DNA of 56,373 nt. Origin: an uncultured Alphaproteobacteria bacterium (GTDB lineage: Bacteria; Pseudomonadota; Alphaproteobacteria; Caulobacterales; Hyphomonadaceae). The notes below the pieces were generated by a model, which saw nothing but the letters and a program-made list of their open reading frames with translations, had not been told where the DNA came from and did not search any database. Made by a program: the position numbers and the translations under genes. Positions within the stretch are counted from its first letter, which is position 1, and each line of letters starts with the position of its first letter. The stretch spans positions 1 through 56,373 of the forward strand of contig CAIMMO010000104.1 in NCBI GenBank assembly GCA_903842595.1. Direction: 5' to 3'. Positions 26,321-35,868 of this stretch are shown in pieces.

Positions 26321-27843
26321 CACGCGTGCTGCACCCAGCCATGATAATCATTGTCGCGCAGGCCGCCGCGATCAAGGTACGCCTCCTTAACCCGCGACAG
26401 GGCATCCGCGGGCAGGGCGTTTCGTGCCGCCTTCACGTCGATGCCATAAAGTTTCGCTGCATTGAGCCCGAAGATCTTCGCGCGATCCTCATCGGTGATC
26501 TTGGCATAGCCGTGCTTCTCGCACAGCTCGTCGGAGATCTGGAACCGCTTTAACGCGTCGATCCCCCACTGCGGCGAGCCCCACCAGAGACAATCCGTCC
26601 CCCACACGACATGGTCTGCGCCATACGTCTTGATGTTAAGCCCCATGCCATGCATCGCCATCACCGGGTCCTGGATTGCCAGCGTGTTGAAGAACGAGCC
26701 AACCTCCGGATAGACGTTGTTGATCTGCGGGTTCTTGCGTTTGATATCCATCAGCACCTTGTGCCACAGGAAATCGCCCGTCTCCGGGTTGTACTCGTTC
26801 ATCTCCTTCCAGTTCTCGCCATCGCTCGCACCATGCTTCAGCGCCGAATGGTAGACCACGAAGTTGAAGTCCGGATTGCGCAGCGCCGCCTTCTCGATGT
26901 CCTTCGGATTGGCGAGGTGGCCCAGCGTGCGTGACTGGTAGGAATAACCCTTGTGCACCGAGAGCAGCTTCATCCCGCGCTTGCGTGATTCCTCGATGAA
27001 CCACTGCGCATTGTCATCATCGAGCTGGAAGCCATTCCCCGTGCGCGCCGGGTCAGTGTGGCAATACCACTTCCACGAATTGATCTTGTAGACGTTCAGC
27101 TCGCGCTCCATCTGCTCAAGCGTCGCGGCCTTGTCGATCGAGTTGGTCGCCGTGTTCCAGTAGTGGTTCGGCGCAAGATTTCCCTGGCATAGCGCCCGCT
27201 GCGAGCCCGCCATCGTGTTCAGCTCGTTGCGCGACTTAGCCATCAGCCAACTCGGCAGGATCGCCCCGCGCGGCGTCCGCTCCGCATCCACCAGCACGCG
27301 CCCATCCGGCCCCCGCTGCTCTTCTTTGCCCGGAACGCCCGAAATCACGACCATCGCCGTTTCGGAATCGAGGAACATCTCCTTCGTGAAGGTGCGGAAG
27401 GAGTACGACTCCACATCGTCCTTCAGGTTGAATCCCATATTCCGCGCTGTCTCCGAGTTGCGGAAGCTCAACGCGATGCCATTCGAATAGTGCGCCTGTA
27501 CGTCGATGACAAAGAACTTGCCCTTCTGGCCATTGGCTTTGACCGTCTCGGTCTCGCGCGGCTCGAACTGTTCGTCTTCGCCCACCTCGAATGCATCCTG
27601 CCCATAGACGCAGTTGGACGCGAGAAACGCCGTCGCCAGGCCCATGGACGACGCCATGTATCCGCGCCGGCTCATGCCGATCCTTTTCGCGTTCCGTTCG
27701 CCCCATTCCATGATGAGGCTCTCGACCTGCTTCTGCTTCTGCGTCTGGGGCCGCGGGATGAACTCCTCGTTCGACACCACCTGCGTCGGAATGGGCGAGT
27801 CCACGCCCATAATCCGGTCGCGCTCACCCTTGCGAATCCACAT
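26320..27843 (-). CDS. Amidohydrolase-family (TIM-barrel) metal-dependent hydrolase with Tat-like signal
   Basis: 507 residues from the ATG at 27843, with GGAGAG as ribosome-binding site. A long N-terminal part of about 55 residues precedes a twin-arginine motif [19 protein letters not shown], suggesting Tat export or a retained anchor. The body fits amidohydrolase_2 proteins: [16 protein letters not shown] near the N-terminal strand, [13 protein letters not shown] for the metal-site histidines, and [20 protein letters not shown] near the C-terminus with the conserved Asp. Substrate is unknown. It forms a two-gene unit with the downstream 98-residue protein. Confidence 0.85.
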   Translation of the reverse strand: MWIRKGERDRIMGVDSPIPTQVVSNEEFIPRPQTQKQKQVESLIMEWGERNAKRIGMSRRGYMASSMGLATAFLASNCVYGQDAFEVGEDEQFEPRETETVKANGQKGKFFVIDVQAHYSNGIALSFRNSETARNMGFNLKDDVESYSFRTFTKEMFLDSETAMVVISGVPGKEEQRGPDGRVLVDAERTPRGAILPSWLMAKSRNELNTMAGSQRALCQGNLAPNHYWNTATNSIDKAATLEQMERELNVYKINSWKWYCHTDPARTGNGFQLDDDNAQWFIEESRKRGMKLLSVHKGYSYQSRTLGHLANPKDIEKAALRNPDFNFVVYHSALKHGASDGENWKEMNEYNPETGDFLWHKVLMDIKRKNPQINNVYPEVGSFFNTLAIQDPVMAMHGMGLNIKTYGADHVVWGTDCLWWGSPQWGIDALKRFQISDELCEKHGYAKITDEDRAKIFGLNAAKLYGIDVKAARNALPADALSRVKEAYLDRGGLRDNDYHGWVQHA

Positions 27844-28094
27844 GGCGCTCTCCCGTGCTGGCGCATCTTGCTGCGCGCCAGTCTGTCTTTGTTTTGCCCG
27901 TAGTCTGCACACTTTCCCACGCAAGGGAATTGCCGCGAAGCCGTTGTTGCCGATGAAATGAATCGCCTTGTTTGCGCGGTCAGTCACACTCCCCTATGGG
28001 AACGCGGTACATCATTGCACTCTGCGCGCAGGTCGCTCTATTCATCATTGTCAGAAAGCGAGCGATCGCGCTCGCGAAGCGGAAAAGCAACGCA

Positions 28095-28745
28095 ATGTTC
28101 CGTGCAGCCCTGGGGCTTGTTTTTCTGGCGGTATCCGCCATGCCTGCCGTCGCGCAGGGCTATTCGGAGGAGGCTGGCCGTATCCGCGCTGCGACGGAGC
28201 GGTTCGTTAGCATCGCCCCGGTTGACGGAAGAACGGCCGCCAATCTCGCGCGCGAGGTGAAGCTCATCGGCAGCAGCAAGACGCTGATCGTTGTCTATCT
28301 CGATCCAGACTTCTGCGCAGACGACATCCGCTCCGCCGGTGGACCGGATCTTGCGGTCAGGGTGCCCAACAGCGGTGCGGACAAGATTCTTGCCACGCAT
28401 GGCGAAGTTGCGTGGCGCGCTGAAGAGTCGGATGTGCTCGGCACAAAGGCTTTCTTTCTCGCGAATAATGGTGGCCAGCAGGTCACCGTCGATGTTGGCG
28501 GTCGCCCTGTCGTTCCGTGCTACGTCAGCCGGAACGAAGCCGAGGAGAATCAGGGGCCTGCCCAGAAGGCGCTGGGCGGATCTGCCTCGATAGTGCTGGA
28601 GTCCGATCCGCTCGAGGGGCTGATCCAGCAGATCGCCTCGGGTGGCATGCCGGACGCTTACCTCGTATCTCCCGCCGGAACGTTCGCCTGGGTCGACGCA
28701 TATGGCCGTGGCGCGCGCCTCATCGGCAGGGACTGGCAGGGGTGA
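28095..28745 (+). CDS. Exported hypothetical protein
   Basis: 216 residues from the ATG at 28095, chosen because it starts a clean signal peptide (MFRAALGLVFLAVSAMPAVA-Q). Longer upstream starts exist but add a second hydrophobic stretch. The mature part is a soluble alpha/beta protein with two cysteines (DFCADD, VVPCYVS) that could form a disulfide. I do not recognise the family. It is followed at 27 nt by upp and may share its transcript. Confidence 0.7.
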   Translation: MFRAALGLVFLAVSAMPAVAQGYSEEAGRIRAATERFVSIAPVDGRTAANLAREVKLIGSSKTLIVVYLDPDFCADDIRSAGGPDLAVRVPNSGADKILATHGEVAWRAEESDVLGTKAFFLANNGGQQVTVDVGGRPVVPCYVSRNEAEENQGPAQKALGGSASIVLESDPLEGLIQQIASGGMPDAYLVSPAGTFAWVDAYGRGARLIGRDWQG

Positions 28746-28772
28746 CAGGAATTGAGATCGCGGGAGGCAGAC

Positions 28773-29402
28773 ATGCAGAGCGTAACGGTCATCGATCACC
28801 CGCTTGTCCAGCACAAGCTCACGCTCATGCGCGACCGCACCACATCCACCGCCGGCTTCCGTATGCTGTTGCGCGAGATTGCACATCTGCTTTGCTACGA
28901 AGTCACGCGCGACATCGAGCTCGAAACGACCGACATCGAAACCCCAATGGGTCCGATGACCGCACCCATCATCAAGGGCAAGAAGCTTGTTTTCGCCTCG
29001 ATCCTGCGCGCCGGAAACGGCCTGCTCGACGGCATGCTCGATCTCGTCCCCGCTGCTCGCGTCGCCCATATCGGCGTGTACCGCGACCACGACACGCTCG
29101 AACCCATCGAATACTATTTCAAGGCGCCGGGCGAACTCGAGAATCGCCTTGTCATCGCCGTCGATCCCATGCTTGCCACGGGCAATTCCGCTATTGTCGC
29201 GATGGAGCGCCTGAAACAGCGTGGCGCCAACCGCATCCGCTTCCTCTGCCTGCTTGCTGCCCCGGAAGGCATCGCGAAATTCACGGCCGCCCACCCCGAC
29301 ATCCCGATCTTCACCGCCGCCATCGACAGCCGCCTCAACGACAAGGGCTACATTGTGCCGGGACTTGGCGACGCAGGCGACAGGATGTTCGGAACGAAGT
29401 AA
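28773..29402 (+). CDS. upp: Uracil phosphoribosyltransferase
   Basis: 209 residues from the ATG at 28773, with GGGAGG as ribosome-binding site. The opening [18 protein letters not shown] is the standard Upp start. The PRPP loop [14 protein letters not shown] and the C-terminal uracil-binding text [11 protein letters not shown] are present. It converts uracil and PRPP to UMP in pyrimidine salvage, in the cytoplasm. The next gene starts 10 nt after its stop. Confidence 0.97.
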   Translation: MQSVTVIDHPLVQHKLTLMRDRTTSTAGFRMLLREIAHLLCYEVTRDIELETTDIETPMGPMTAPIIKGKKLVFASILRAGNGLLDGMLDLVPAARVAHIGVYRDHDTLEPIEYYFKAPGELENRLVIAVDPMLATGNSAIVAMERLKQRGANRIRFLCLLAAPEGIAKFTAAHPDIPIFTAAIDSRLNDKGYIVPGLGDAGDRMFGTK

Positions 29403-29412
29403 TGACTGCTGG

Positions 29413-29889
29413 ATGACCACCGAGCCCTTCTGGAAAAACAAGAAACTGCACGAGATGTCGGACCCGGAGTGGGAATCGCTCTGCGACGGTTGTGGCAAGT
29501 GCTGCCTGGTGAAGCTCGAGGACGAGGCCACCGGCGATCTCTACATCACGAAGCTCCACTGCAAGCTGTTCGACAACAAGACCTGCCAGTGCAAGGACTA
29601 TCCCAACCGCAAGCAGTTCGTGCCGGTCTGCGTGAAGCTCACGCCCGAAGTCGTCGCGACCGTCGACTGGCTGCCGCAGACTTGCGCCTACCGCCTCGTC
29701 CATGAAGGCAAGGATCTCTACGACTGGCACCACCTCATCAGCGGTGACCGCGAAACCATCCATCGCGAGAATTACTCCTGCCGCAACAAGACGCGCACGG
29801 AGGAGGGCGTCGATGACGAAGACGCGTTCGACTACGTCATCGACTGGTTCCATGGCCCGCCGAGGCGGCGGAAGCTGCGGCGAAGCTAG
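29413..29889 (+). CDS. YcgN-type cysteine-cluster protein (UPF0260)
   Basis: 158 residues from the ATG at 29413. The N-terminal cluster CDGCGKCC (24-31) and further cysteines (LHCKLF, CQCKDYPNR, PVCVKL, QTCAY) form the YcgN/YkgJ-like metal- or Fe-S-binding pattern. Length matches the family. It lies 10 nt after upp on the same strand. Function is unknown. It converges on the M3 peptidase gene with only 3 nt between stops. Confidence 0.92.
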   Translation: MTTEPFWKNKKLHEMSDPEWESLCDGCGKCCLVKLEDEATGDLYITKLHCKLFDNKTCQCKDYPNRKQFVPVCVKLTPEVVATVDWLPQTCAYRLVHEGKDLYDWHHLISGDRETIHRENYSCRNKTRTEEGVDDEDAFDYVIDWFHGPPRRRKLRRS

Positions 29890-29892
29890 CCG

Positions 29893-32079
29893 CTATTGCT
29901 GCCCGCCTGGCGCTGTGGGAACCGGAAAACCCCGATCCCGCAGCAGCGCATCCGGCGTCGCATCTCGGCCGCGGAAAGCGCGATAGGCCTCGCCCGGGTC
30001 AACCGCATTGCGCACCGTGAAAAGGTTGGCGACCATCTTCTGCGCCAGCTCCTTGTCATAGAGCCCGCCCGGCGCCTCGACGAACGCTTCCGCCGCATCC
30101 GCCGTCAACACCTCGGCCCAGAGATAGCCGTAGTATCCGGCCGCATATCCCTCACTCGAGAAGACATGTCCGAACTGCGGCGAGCGATGCCGCATCGGAA
30201 TCTCTTTCGGCATGCCGAGCTTGGCGAGCTCCTCCTTCTCGAACGTGCGCGGATCGAGATTGGCCGGATCGACCGTGTGGTACCTCATGTCCATGATCGC
30301 CGAGCCCAGAAACTCCACCGTCTGGAATCCCTGGTTGAACGTCGCCGCCTTGTTGATCTTGTCGATCAGTTCCTTCGGCATCGGCTCGCCTGTCTGGTAG
30401 TGGCGAAAGTACTTGTCGACCACCTGGTCGGTCAGCAGCCAGCGCTCCAGAAGCTGCGAATGGAATTCGGTGTAGTCACGCACGCCTCCGTTCAGTCCGG
30501 TATACTCGACGGTCGACGACAGCCCGTGCAGCGCATGTCCGAATTCGTGGAAGAACGTTTCTGCATCATCGAACGAGATCAGCAGTGGCTCTCCCGGCGC
30601 CGGCTTCACGAAGTTCGAATTGTTTGACGAGAGCGTCGTCACCGGTCCGTCAAACGTCGAATGCGACCGATAGCTCGAGGCCCAGGCGCCCGATCGCTTC
30701 CCCTGTCGGGCATACGGATCAAGGTACCAGTAGCCAAGATGCTTGCCAGAAGCCTTGTCGGTCACTTCCCAGACGCCCACATCAGGATGGAAGACGGGAA
30801 TGGCGCCCGCCGGCACAGCCGCAAAGTTGAACCCGAACAGTTCGCCTGCAACGAAGAACATCGCCTCACGCAGCTTGTCGAGCTGCAGGTATGGCTTCAG
30901 CTGCTCGCCATCGAGATCGTACTTCGCCTTGCGCACTTTCTCTGCGTAGAAGCGGTAGTCCCACGGCTCGATGGTGATCTTCACGCCTTCAGTGGCAGCC
31001 AGCGCCTGCATGTCTGCGATCTCTTCCTTCGCGCGCACAACGGCCGGCCGCCAAACCGCTTCCATCAGCGCAGTCGCCGCGGCCGGATCGGGCGCCATAT
31101 TGTCCTGCAGCTGCCAGTCGGCATAAGTCTTGTAGCCCAGCAGACCGACGCGCTCGTGCCGCAGCTTGAGGATCTGCGCGATCACTGCATTGTTGTCGTG
31201 TTCATCGCCATTGTCGCCGCGAGAGTAATAGTTGCGCCACACCTGTTCGCGCAGCTTGCGTTCGGTGGAGTAGGTGAGAAACGGGTCCATCGACGAGCGC
31301 GTATTGGTCACGGCAAACATGCCCGGCTTGCCGAGATCAGCAGCTGTCGCCTTGGCCGATGCAACATAGCTCGCTGGCAGCCCACCGACCTGCGCCGGTG
31401 TGAGATACGTCACCCAGCCTTCCTCGTCCGCCAGCAGGTTGTTGGAAAATCTCGTGTGAAGCTCCGCCAGCTCCTTGTTGATCGCCGCGTACCGATCGCG
31501 CTTCTCGCCGGTCAGTTCGGCGCCGTTGAGCTGGAAGCGGTCATAGACCAGTTTCAGCAACCGCGCCTGGTGCGGGGTGAGCTTCAGGTTCGCCTGGTCG
31601 TCATGCAGCGCCTTGACGCGCGCAAACAACGCCCCGTTCTGCGTGATCTTGCTCTGGTACTCCGAAAGCTTCGGCGCCATTTCCGCCTGGGTGGACCGGA
31701 ACTCCGGCGTCGAAAGGTTGGAGGACCAGATACCATAATAGGTCATCGCCCGATCAAGCGCCTCGCCTGCGCGCTCCATCGCGACGATGGTATTCTCGAA
31801 AGATGCTTTCGCGGGGTTGTTCGCGATTGCATCGATCTCGGCAAGGTGCGCAGCCATCCCTGCTTCCATCGCCGGCTTCAGTTGGGCAAGGTCCATCTTG
31901 TCGAACGCTGGCTGACCGCCATGCTTGCCCGTCCATTCCACCAGCAACGGGTTGCTCGTCAGCTGCGCCGTCGTCGCCTCGTCATAGGTCGCCGCAGGAA
32001 CCGTGGTCAGGTCCTCCGCCGGTCCGCAGGCTGCAAGAAGCGCAATGGCGCTCAAGGACGAAAGCAACAGGCGGCGCAT
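29893..32079 (-). CDS. M3-family metallopeptidase (peptidyl-dipeptidase Dcp-like) lipoprotein
   Basis: 728 residues. A lipoprotein signal MRRLLLSSLSAIALLAAC is followed by a full M3 (thimet-oligopeptidase type) domain. The zinc site HEFGHALHG lies at about residue 510, with the typical ETFFHEFGHALH context and downstream YSGYAAGYYGYLWAEV-like text. It should cleave short peptides on the periplasmic side of the envelope. Dcp enzymes are often cytoplasmic or periplasmic; the lipobox here argues for membrane anchoring, as seen in many alphaproteobacteria. Confidence 0.92.
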   Translation of the reverse strand: MRRLLLSSLSAIALLAACGPAEDLTTVPAATYDEATTAQLTSNPLLVEWTGKHGGQPAFDKMDLAQLKPAMEAGMAAHLAEIDAIANNPAKASFENTIVAMERAGEALDRAMTYYGIWSSNLSTPEFRSTQAEMAPKLSEYQSKITQNGALFARVKALHDDQANLKLTPHQARLLKLVYDRFQLNGAELTGEKRDRYAAINKELAELHTRFSNNLLADEEGWVTYLTPAQVGGLPASYVASAKATAADLGKPGMFAVTNTRSSMDPFLTYSTERKLREQVWRNYYSRGDNGDEHDNNAVIAQILKLRHERVGLLGYKTYADWQLQDNMAPDPAAATALMEAVWRPAVVRAKEEIADMQALAATEGVKITIEPWDYRFYAEKVRKAKYDLDGEQLKPYLQLDKLREAMFFVAGELFGFNFAAVPAGAIPVFHPDVGVWEVTDKASGKHLGYWYLDPYARQGKRSGAWASSYRSHSTFDGPVTTLSSNNSNFVKPAPGEPLLISFDDAETFFHEFGHALHGLSSTVEYTGLNGGVRDYTEFHSQLLERWLLTDQVVDKYFRHYQTGEPMPKELIDKINKAATFNQGFQTVEFLGSAIMDMRYHTVDPANLDPRTFEKEELAKLGMPKEIPMRHRSPQFGHVFSSEGYAAGYYGYLWAEVLTADAAEAFVEAPGGLYDKELAQKMVANLFTVRNAVDPGEAYRAFRGRDATPDALLRDRGFPVPTAPGGQQ

Positions 32080-32170
32080 GGAAACCCTCCGAAATCCGAA
32101 GGACAGACTTTACCCGCACAGGTCTGGTTGGCCAGTCCAACTCACCCGATTGTGCGGCGACGGCGCCACA

Positions 32171-32833
32171 TCAGTCCGCGATGGATCGCTGACTTTCGTA
32201 AGCCAGCCGGGCCATGTCGCTGAAACGAAGCTCCATCGCGCTGATCAGGTTGTCCAGGGCCTCTCGCTCCGGATTGCGGCCGCCGTCGAACAGGTTGAGC
32301 GGATCGCGCGGCTTGGCGTCCGCATGCGCCGAGGCCAGCGGCATCCCGCCACCCACATCGAGCAGGTGCGCTTCTCCGCTGGCACGACCATCCTTGTCGA
32401 ACTCTCCCTGCAGCCAGGCGAACGTCTCGCCGAACCAGCCTTGCGGCGGCGCATAGACCTGCTGCCCGTCATGGGTGGCGTACAGGATCACCTGATTATA
32501 TCCCGCCTTCATTGCGACCTGCCGCGCCACCATCGCACAGCTCGCGCCGCCCTCGATCTTCGGAAGTCCGCCGCCCAGCATGTCGTCCGGCTGCATCGGC
32601 GCCAGGCTATCCACCAGCCCGCCCATCCGCCGCGCCATGTGCATCCAGACGGCCTGCTCGTCAGACCGGATGTGCACGAATCCTTCGGGAGAAACGCGCG
32701 CATAAGCGATGCGCAGCGGGAAGCTCACGCTCGGAGCTGCAAAGGCGCTGGGCGCTGCCAGCGCGGCGCAAAGGCCGGCCAGGCCAAGGCGAAGCGCCCC
32801 GCGTCGCGACAGCGAAACATGACGGATATCCAT
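32171..32833 (-). CDS. Tat-exported hypothetical protein
   Basis: 220 residues from the ATG at 32833, with another possible start at 32869. A twin-arginine signal SRRGALRLGLAGLCAALAAP precedes a likely AFA cleavage site. The mature domain contains IEGGASCAMVARQVAMKAGY and VILYATHDGQQVYAPPQGWF. I do not recognise the family. Export in folded form suggests a cofactor or rapid folding. It is divergent from ruvC. Confidence 0.75.
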   Translation of the reverse strand: MDIRHVSLSRRGALRLGLAGLCAALAAPSAFAAPSVSFPLRIAYARVSPEGFVHIRSDEQAVWMHMARRMGGLVDSLAPMQPDDMLGGGLPKIEGGASCAMVARQVAMKAGYNQVILYATHDGQQVYAPPQGWFGETFAWLQGEFDKDGRASGEAHLLDVGGGMPLASAHADAKPRDPLNLFDGGRNPEREALDNLISAMELRFSDMARLAYESQRSIAD

Positions 32834-32918
32834 ATATGCCAAGGTCTGGCGCGTTGGTTTCCGCCTCATTAACTTCCAGCGTGTTCCTAATCCGTTCGAT
32901 ACTTGCGACACTGGCGGT

Positions 32919-33422
32919 ATGGCTCAGATGATTCGGATCCTCGGCATTGACCCCGGCCTGCGCCACACCGGCTGGGGCGTGATCACGCTCGACGGTCCCC
33001 GCCTCGGCTGGATCGCCCACGGTGTGATCAATCCCGATCCGCACGCCGACATGGCTGACCGCCTCGCCATACTGTGCGCTGGCCTGCGCGACCTGATCGC
33101 GGCGCACACGCCCGATGAAGCCGCCGTCGAAGAGACGTTCGTCAACATGAATCCGAAGTCGACACTCCTGCTGGGCCAGGCGCGCGGCGCCGCGATGGCG
33201 ACGCTCGCCGGCGCGGGCCTCAAGGTCCACGAATTTGCGGCAAGGAAAGTGAAGCAGTCGATCGTCGGAACTGGCGCAGCCGACAAGGCGCAGGTCGCCT
33301 TCATGGTTCGCCGGCTGCTGCCCAAGGCGGGAGACGTTGGCGCCGATGCAGCCGACGCGCTCGCCGTCGCCATCTGCGGCGCGCATCATCGCCCGCTTGC
33401 CGGCGAAAGACGGCACGCATGA
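32919..33422 (+). CDS. ruvC: Crossover junction endodeoxyribonuclease RuvC
   Basis: 167 residues. The RNase-H-like fold is marked by ILGIDPGLRHTGWGVI (first catalytic Asp), AVEETFVNMNPKST (catalytic Glu) and DVGADAADALAVAICGAHH (last two Asp). It resolves Holliday junctions with RuvAB. It overlaps ruvA by 4 nt. A second in-frame ATG lies 9 nt downstream (MIRILG). Confidence 0.97.
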   Translation: MAQMIRILGIDPGLRHTGWGVITLDGPRLGWIAHGVINPDPHADMADRLAILCAGLRDLIAAHTPDEAAVEETFVNMNPKSTLLLGQARGAAMATLAGAGLKVHEFAARKVKQSIVGTGAADKAQVAFMVRRLLPKAGDVGADAADALAVAICGAHHRPLAGERRHA

Positions 33423-34036
33423 TCGGCCGGTTGCGTGGGATAATCGCCGCCATCGGCGAAGGGCAGGCGCTGATCGACGTGCAGGGCGTGGGTTATCTCG
33501 TCCATGCCGGCTCGCGCTCGCTCGCGCGCCTGTCGGTCGGCGAGGTTGCAGAGCTTCATATCGAAACCCAGATGTCGGAAAGCGCAATCCGTCTCTTCGC
33601 CTTTGTCAGCGGAGAAGAGCGGGCATGGTTTTCACGTCTTCAGTCCGCGCCCGGCGTCGGCGCCAAGACAGCGCTCGCAATTCTCGACACCCTAACCACG
33701 TCACAACTGATGGACGCGATCGCGCTCAACGACACGGCCGCTATCTCGCGCGCCAACGGTGTGGGCAAGAAACTCGCCGAACGCATCGTCACCGAATTCA
33801 AGGGCAAGCCCCCGCCAATGGGGCTGTTCGCGCCCGGCCTCGCGCTCGCCGCCGCCACGACGGCCCAACCCCTCTCGGGCGCCCGCGCCGCCGCCGTCTC
33901 CGCGCTCGTCAATCTCGGCTACTCACAAACTGACGCCGCCCGGGTCGTTGCGCAAGCCACGCGAGATGTCGGTGACGATGCAACCGAGTCCACGCTGATC
34001 CGCGCAGCACTCAAGGCGCTGGCGCCGACCGCATAG
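33419..34036 (+). CDS. ruvA: Holliday junction branch migration protein RuvA
   Basis: 205 residues. It starts MIGRLRGIIAAIGEGQALID, with an OB-fold N-domain, the HhH motifs in PGVGAKTALAILDTL and ANGVGKKLAERIVTEFKG, and a C-terminal RuvB-binding domain (ALVNLGYSQTDAARVV). It binds four-way junctions and recruits RuvB. It is coupled to ruvC by a 4-nt overlap, whereas ruvB lies 3 kb away. Confidence 0.97.
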   Translation: MIGRLRGIIAAIGEGQALIDVQGVGYLVHAGSRSLARLSVGEVAELHIETQMSESAIRLFAFVSGEERAWFSRLQSAPGVGAKTALAILDTLTTSQLMDAIALNDTAAISRANGVGKKLAERIVTEFKGKPPPMGLFAPGLALAAATTAQPLSGARAAAVSALVNLGYSQTDAARVVAQATRDVGDDATESTLIRAALKALAPTA

Positions 34037-34045
34037 AGAACGGCG

Positions 34046-35377
34046 CTAAAGCAACTCCGCCCCGGCATGCAGCACAAGGCCGACCAGCCCGCCGATGATC
34101 GTGCCGTTGAGGCGGATGTATTGCAGGTCGCGCCCCACATTGATCTCCAGCTTGTCGACGATCGTCTGCGAGTCCCACTTGCGGATCGTCTCGGACACCA
34201 GCCGCGCAACATCCTCGCCATGCCGCGCCGCAAGCTGAACCAGAAGCCCACGCAGGCGCACGTTCAGGGCTTCGCGCACATGTGTCTCGCGCAGCAGTCC
34301 GGCGCCCAGATTTGTCAGCGCATTCTGCATCCACGCCCGAAGCCGTCCTTCGGGGCTCGCGCAGTCGCGCCGCAACGCCGCCTTGAACTCCACCCAGCCC
34401 GCCTCGACGGCGCCGGCGACCGATGGATGCTTGGCTGCATCCTGCAGCCACGACCCCACGCGCGCCTGTAGTTCCGGGTCGCGGCGCAGATCGTCAGCAA
34501 ACTCCGCTACCATCTGGTTCAGTTGCTCACGCACAGGATGGTCGCGGTTGGACGCGACCTCGTACAGAAGATCGTTCACAGCATCGATGACCGTGTCCGC
34601 CACCTTCTTGTCGGCGCTGACAAAGCGCATCAGCCAGCCTGAACGCCCGCGGATACGATCGCGGATCATGTCCTGATTGCTCTCCAGCAGGCGATACCCC
34701 TGCTTGAGCAGCGCATCCAGAATCGCCTGATGTCGCCCCTGTTCCGCCAGGGCCTCCAGCACCGAGCCGAAGGCCGGCGCTACGCTTGCGCCCTCCGCTG
34801 CTTCGGCTGCCTGCTCGCGCAGGAACGCCGCCACCGTCTCGTCATCCAGCGCATCGAGCAGGGCAGGCACGGCAGAGACAAGTCCGCCTGCCAGCGCGGT
34901 TGACTGCGTCGGCTCCGCCAGCCATTTGCCCAGCGCCTCCGACAGGTCCTTGTCCTTAACGCGCTCGGCGACCAGCTCAGGCTTCAGGAAATTGTCGGCG
35001 ATGAATCGGCCTACCGCCTCTGCAATCCGGTCCTGGTTCTTCGGGATGACAGCCGTGTGGGGAATCGGCAGGCCGAGCGGATGCCGGAAGATGGCCGTCA
35101 CAGCAAACCAGTCCGCCAGCCCGCCCACCATGGCAGCCTCGGCGAAGGCGCGTACGAAGCGCCAGTGCATGTCCCATTCCTGTCCGTCCGGCTCCCACAT
35201 GTGGGAGAAAACGAACAGGCCCATGATGGCCAGCAGCATGCCATTGGCCAGCCGCCGCATCCGGACGAGGCGCTTGTATCCGTCGGAAGACGCATCGCCG
35301 CTTTTGACGCCCCCGGATCTTGGATCCGGGGTCATCGTGTCACTGGGCAGGTCGAAGGTGCGCTCGTCATGGAGCAT
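34046..35377 (-). CDS. DUF445-family membrane protein
   Basis: 443 residues. The N-terminal membrane segment (LANGMLLAIMGLFVFSHMW) and the DUF445 signature FAEAAMVGGLADWFAVTAIF with HPLGLPIPHTAVIPKNQDR are clear. A long amphipathic helical region and a C-terminal membrane segment (NGTIIGGLVGLVLHAGAELL) follow. Function is unknown. Codons just after the start include a 9-bp perfect palindrome (35311-35331) that looks like a repeat inserted in the variable N-terminus, so the true start may be downstream, e.g. MRRLANGM. It is convergent with ruvA. Confidence 0.88.
   Translation of the reverse strand: MLHDERTFDLPSDTMTPDPRSGGVKSGDASSDGYKRLVRMRRLANGMLLAIMGLFVFSHMWEPDGQEWDMHWRFVRAFAEAAMVGGLADWFAVTAIFRHPLGLPIPHTAVIPKNQDRIAEAVGRFIADNFLKPELVAERVKDKDLSEALGKWLAEPTQSTALAGGLVSAVPALLDALDDETVAAFLREQAAEAAEGASVAPAFGSVLEALAEQGRHQAILDALLKQGYRLLESNQDMIRDRIRGRSGWLMRFVSADKKVADTVIDAVNDLLYEVASNRDHPVREQLNQMVAEFADDLRRDPELQARVGSWLQDAAKHPSVAGAVEAGWVEFKAALRRDCASPEGRLRAWMQNALTNLGAGLLRETHVREALNVRLRGLLVQLAARHGEDVARLVSETIRKWDSQTIVDKLEINVGRDLQYIRLNGTIIGGLVGLVLHAGAELL
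35311..35331. repeat. Palindromic GATCCGGGG-type repeat within the DUF445 N-terminus
   Basis: CCCCGGATC at 35311-35319 and GATCCGGGG at 35323-35331 form a perfect 9-bp stem with a 3-base loop. It resembles the short dispersed palindromes around CCGGATC that are common in alphaproteobacterial genomes. Here it lies inside the annotated reading frame and encodes part of TPDPRSGG. Confidence 0.55.
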
Positions 35378-35454
35378 GATATAGCCCGATCCGGGTCATG
35401 GGCGCGATACCGGATCAACGCCGATTGGCCAGTGCATGAGGCAGGGCGAAATCT

Positions 35455-35739
35455 ATGGACGTCGTTGAAATCATCGGCATGGTCGCCGCCATACTCACGA
35501 CCGCCGCCTTTGTTCCGCAGGCTGCCAAAGTTGTTCGCACGCGCGACACTGCCGCTATCTCGCTGACCATGTACGCACTGTTCACCGCCGGCATCGCTTT
35601 GTGGGGGGTCTATGGCGCAATGACATGGCAGTGGTCGATCATCATTGCGAATGCGATCACATTCGTGCTGGCGGCGATCATCCTGTCCATCAAGGTCAGG
35701 GCCGTCCTCGCAACCCGAGCTACGCGCGGCCAGGCATGA
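35455..35739 (+). CDS. SemiSWEET-type sugar transporter
   Basis: 94 residues with three membrane helices and the family motif FVPQAAKVVRTRDTAAIS (PQ-loop in the first helix). That is the single triple-helix bundle of bacterial SemiSWEETs, which work as dimers in sugar transport. Length is exact for the family. It lies between two genes unrelated to sugar metabolism, so the substrate cannot be inferred. Confidence 0.92.
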   Translation: MDVVEIIGMVAAILTTAAFVPQAAKVVRTRDTAAISLTMYALFTAGIALWGVYGAMTWQWSIIIANAITFVLAAIILSIKVRAVLATRATRGQA

Positions 35740-35868
35740 AAGCGGCTCGCAGCTGTCCGGACAACGCCATCGCCGCGTCCGGACATCATGCGACTTGAGC
35801 TATGGGTCTCGTATGCCTGTGATGCCGATGCGAAGATTGTAATGCAGAATTAGAGCCCGGAGATCCGA

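Noticed and set aside
28038..29531. Long minus-strand frame (about 497 codons) opposite upp and its neighbours
   Set aside because: Antisense shadow of well-recognised genes in GC-rich DNA; no domain signal.
30661..32223. Long plus-strand frame (about 520 codons) opposite the M3 peptidase
   Set aside because: Arg/His-rich antisense shadow; the opposite strand carries an intact M3 peptidase with HEFGH.
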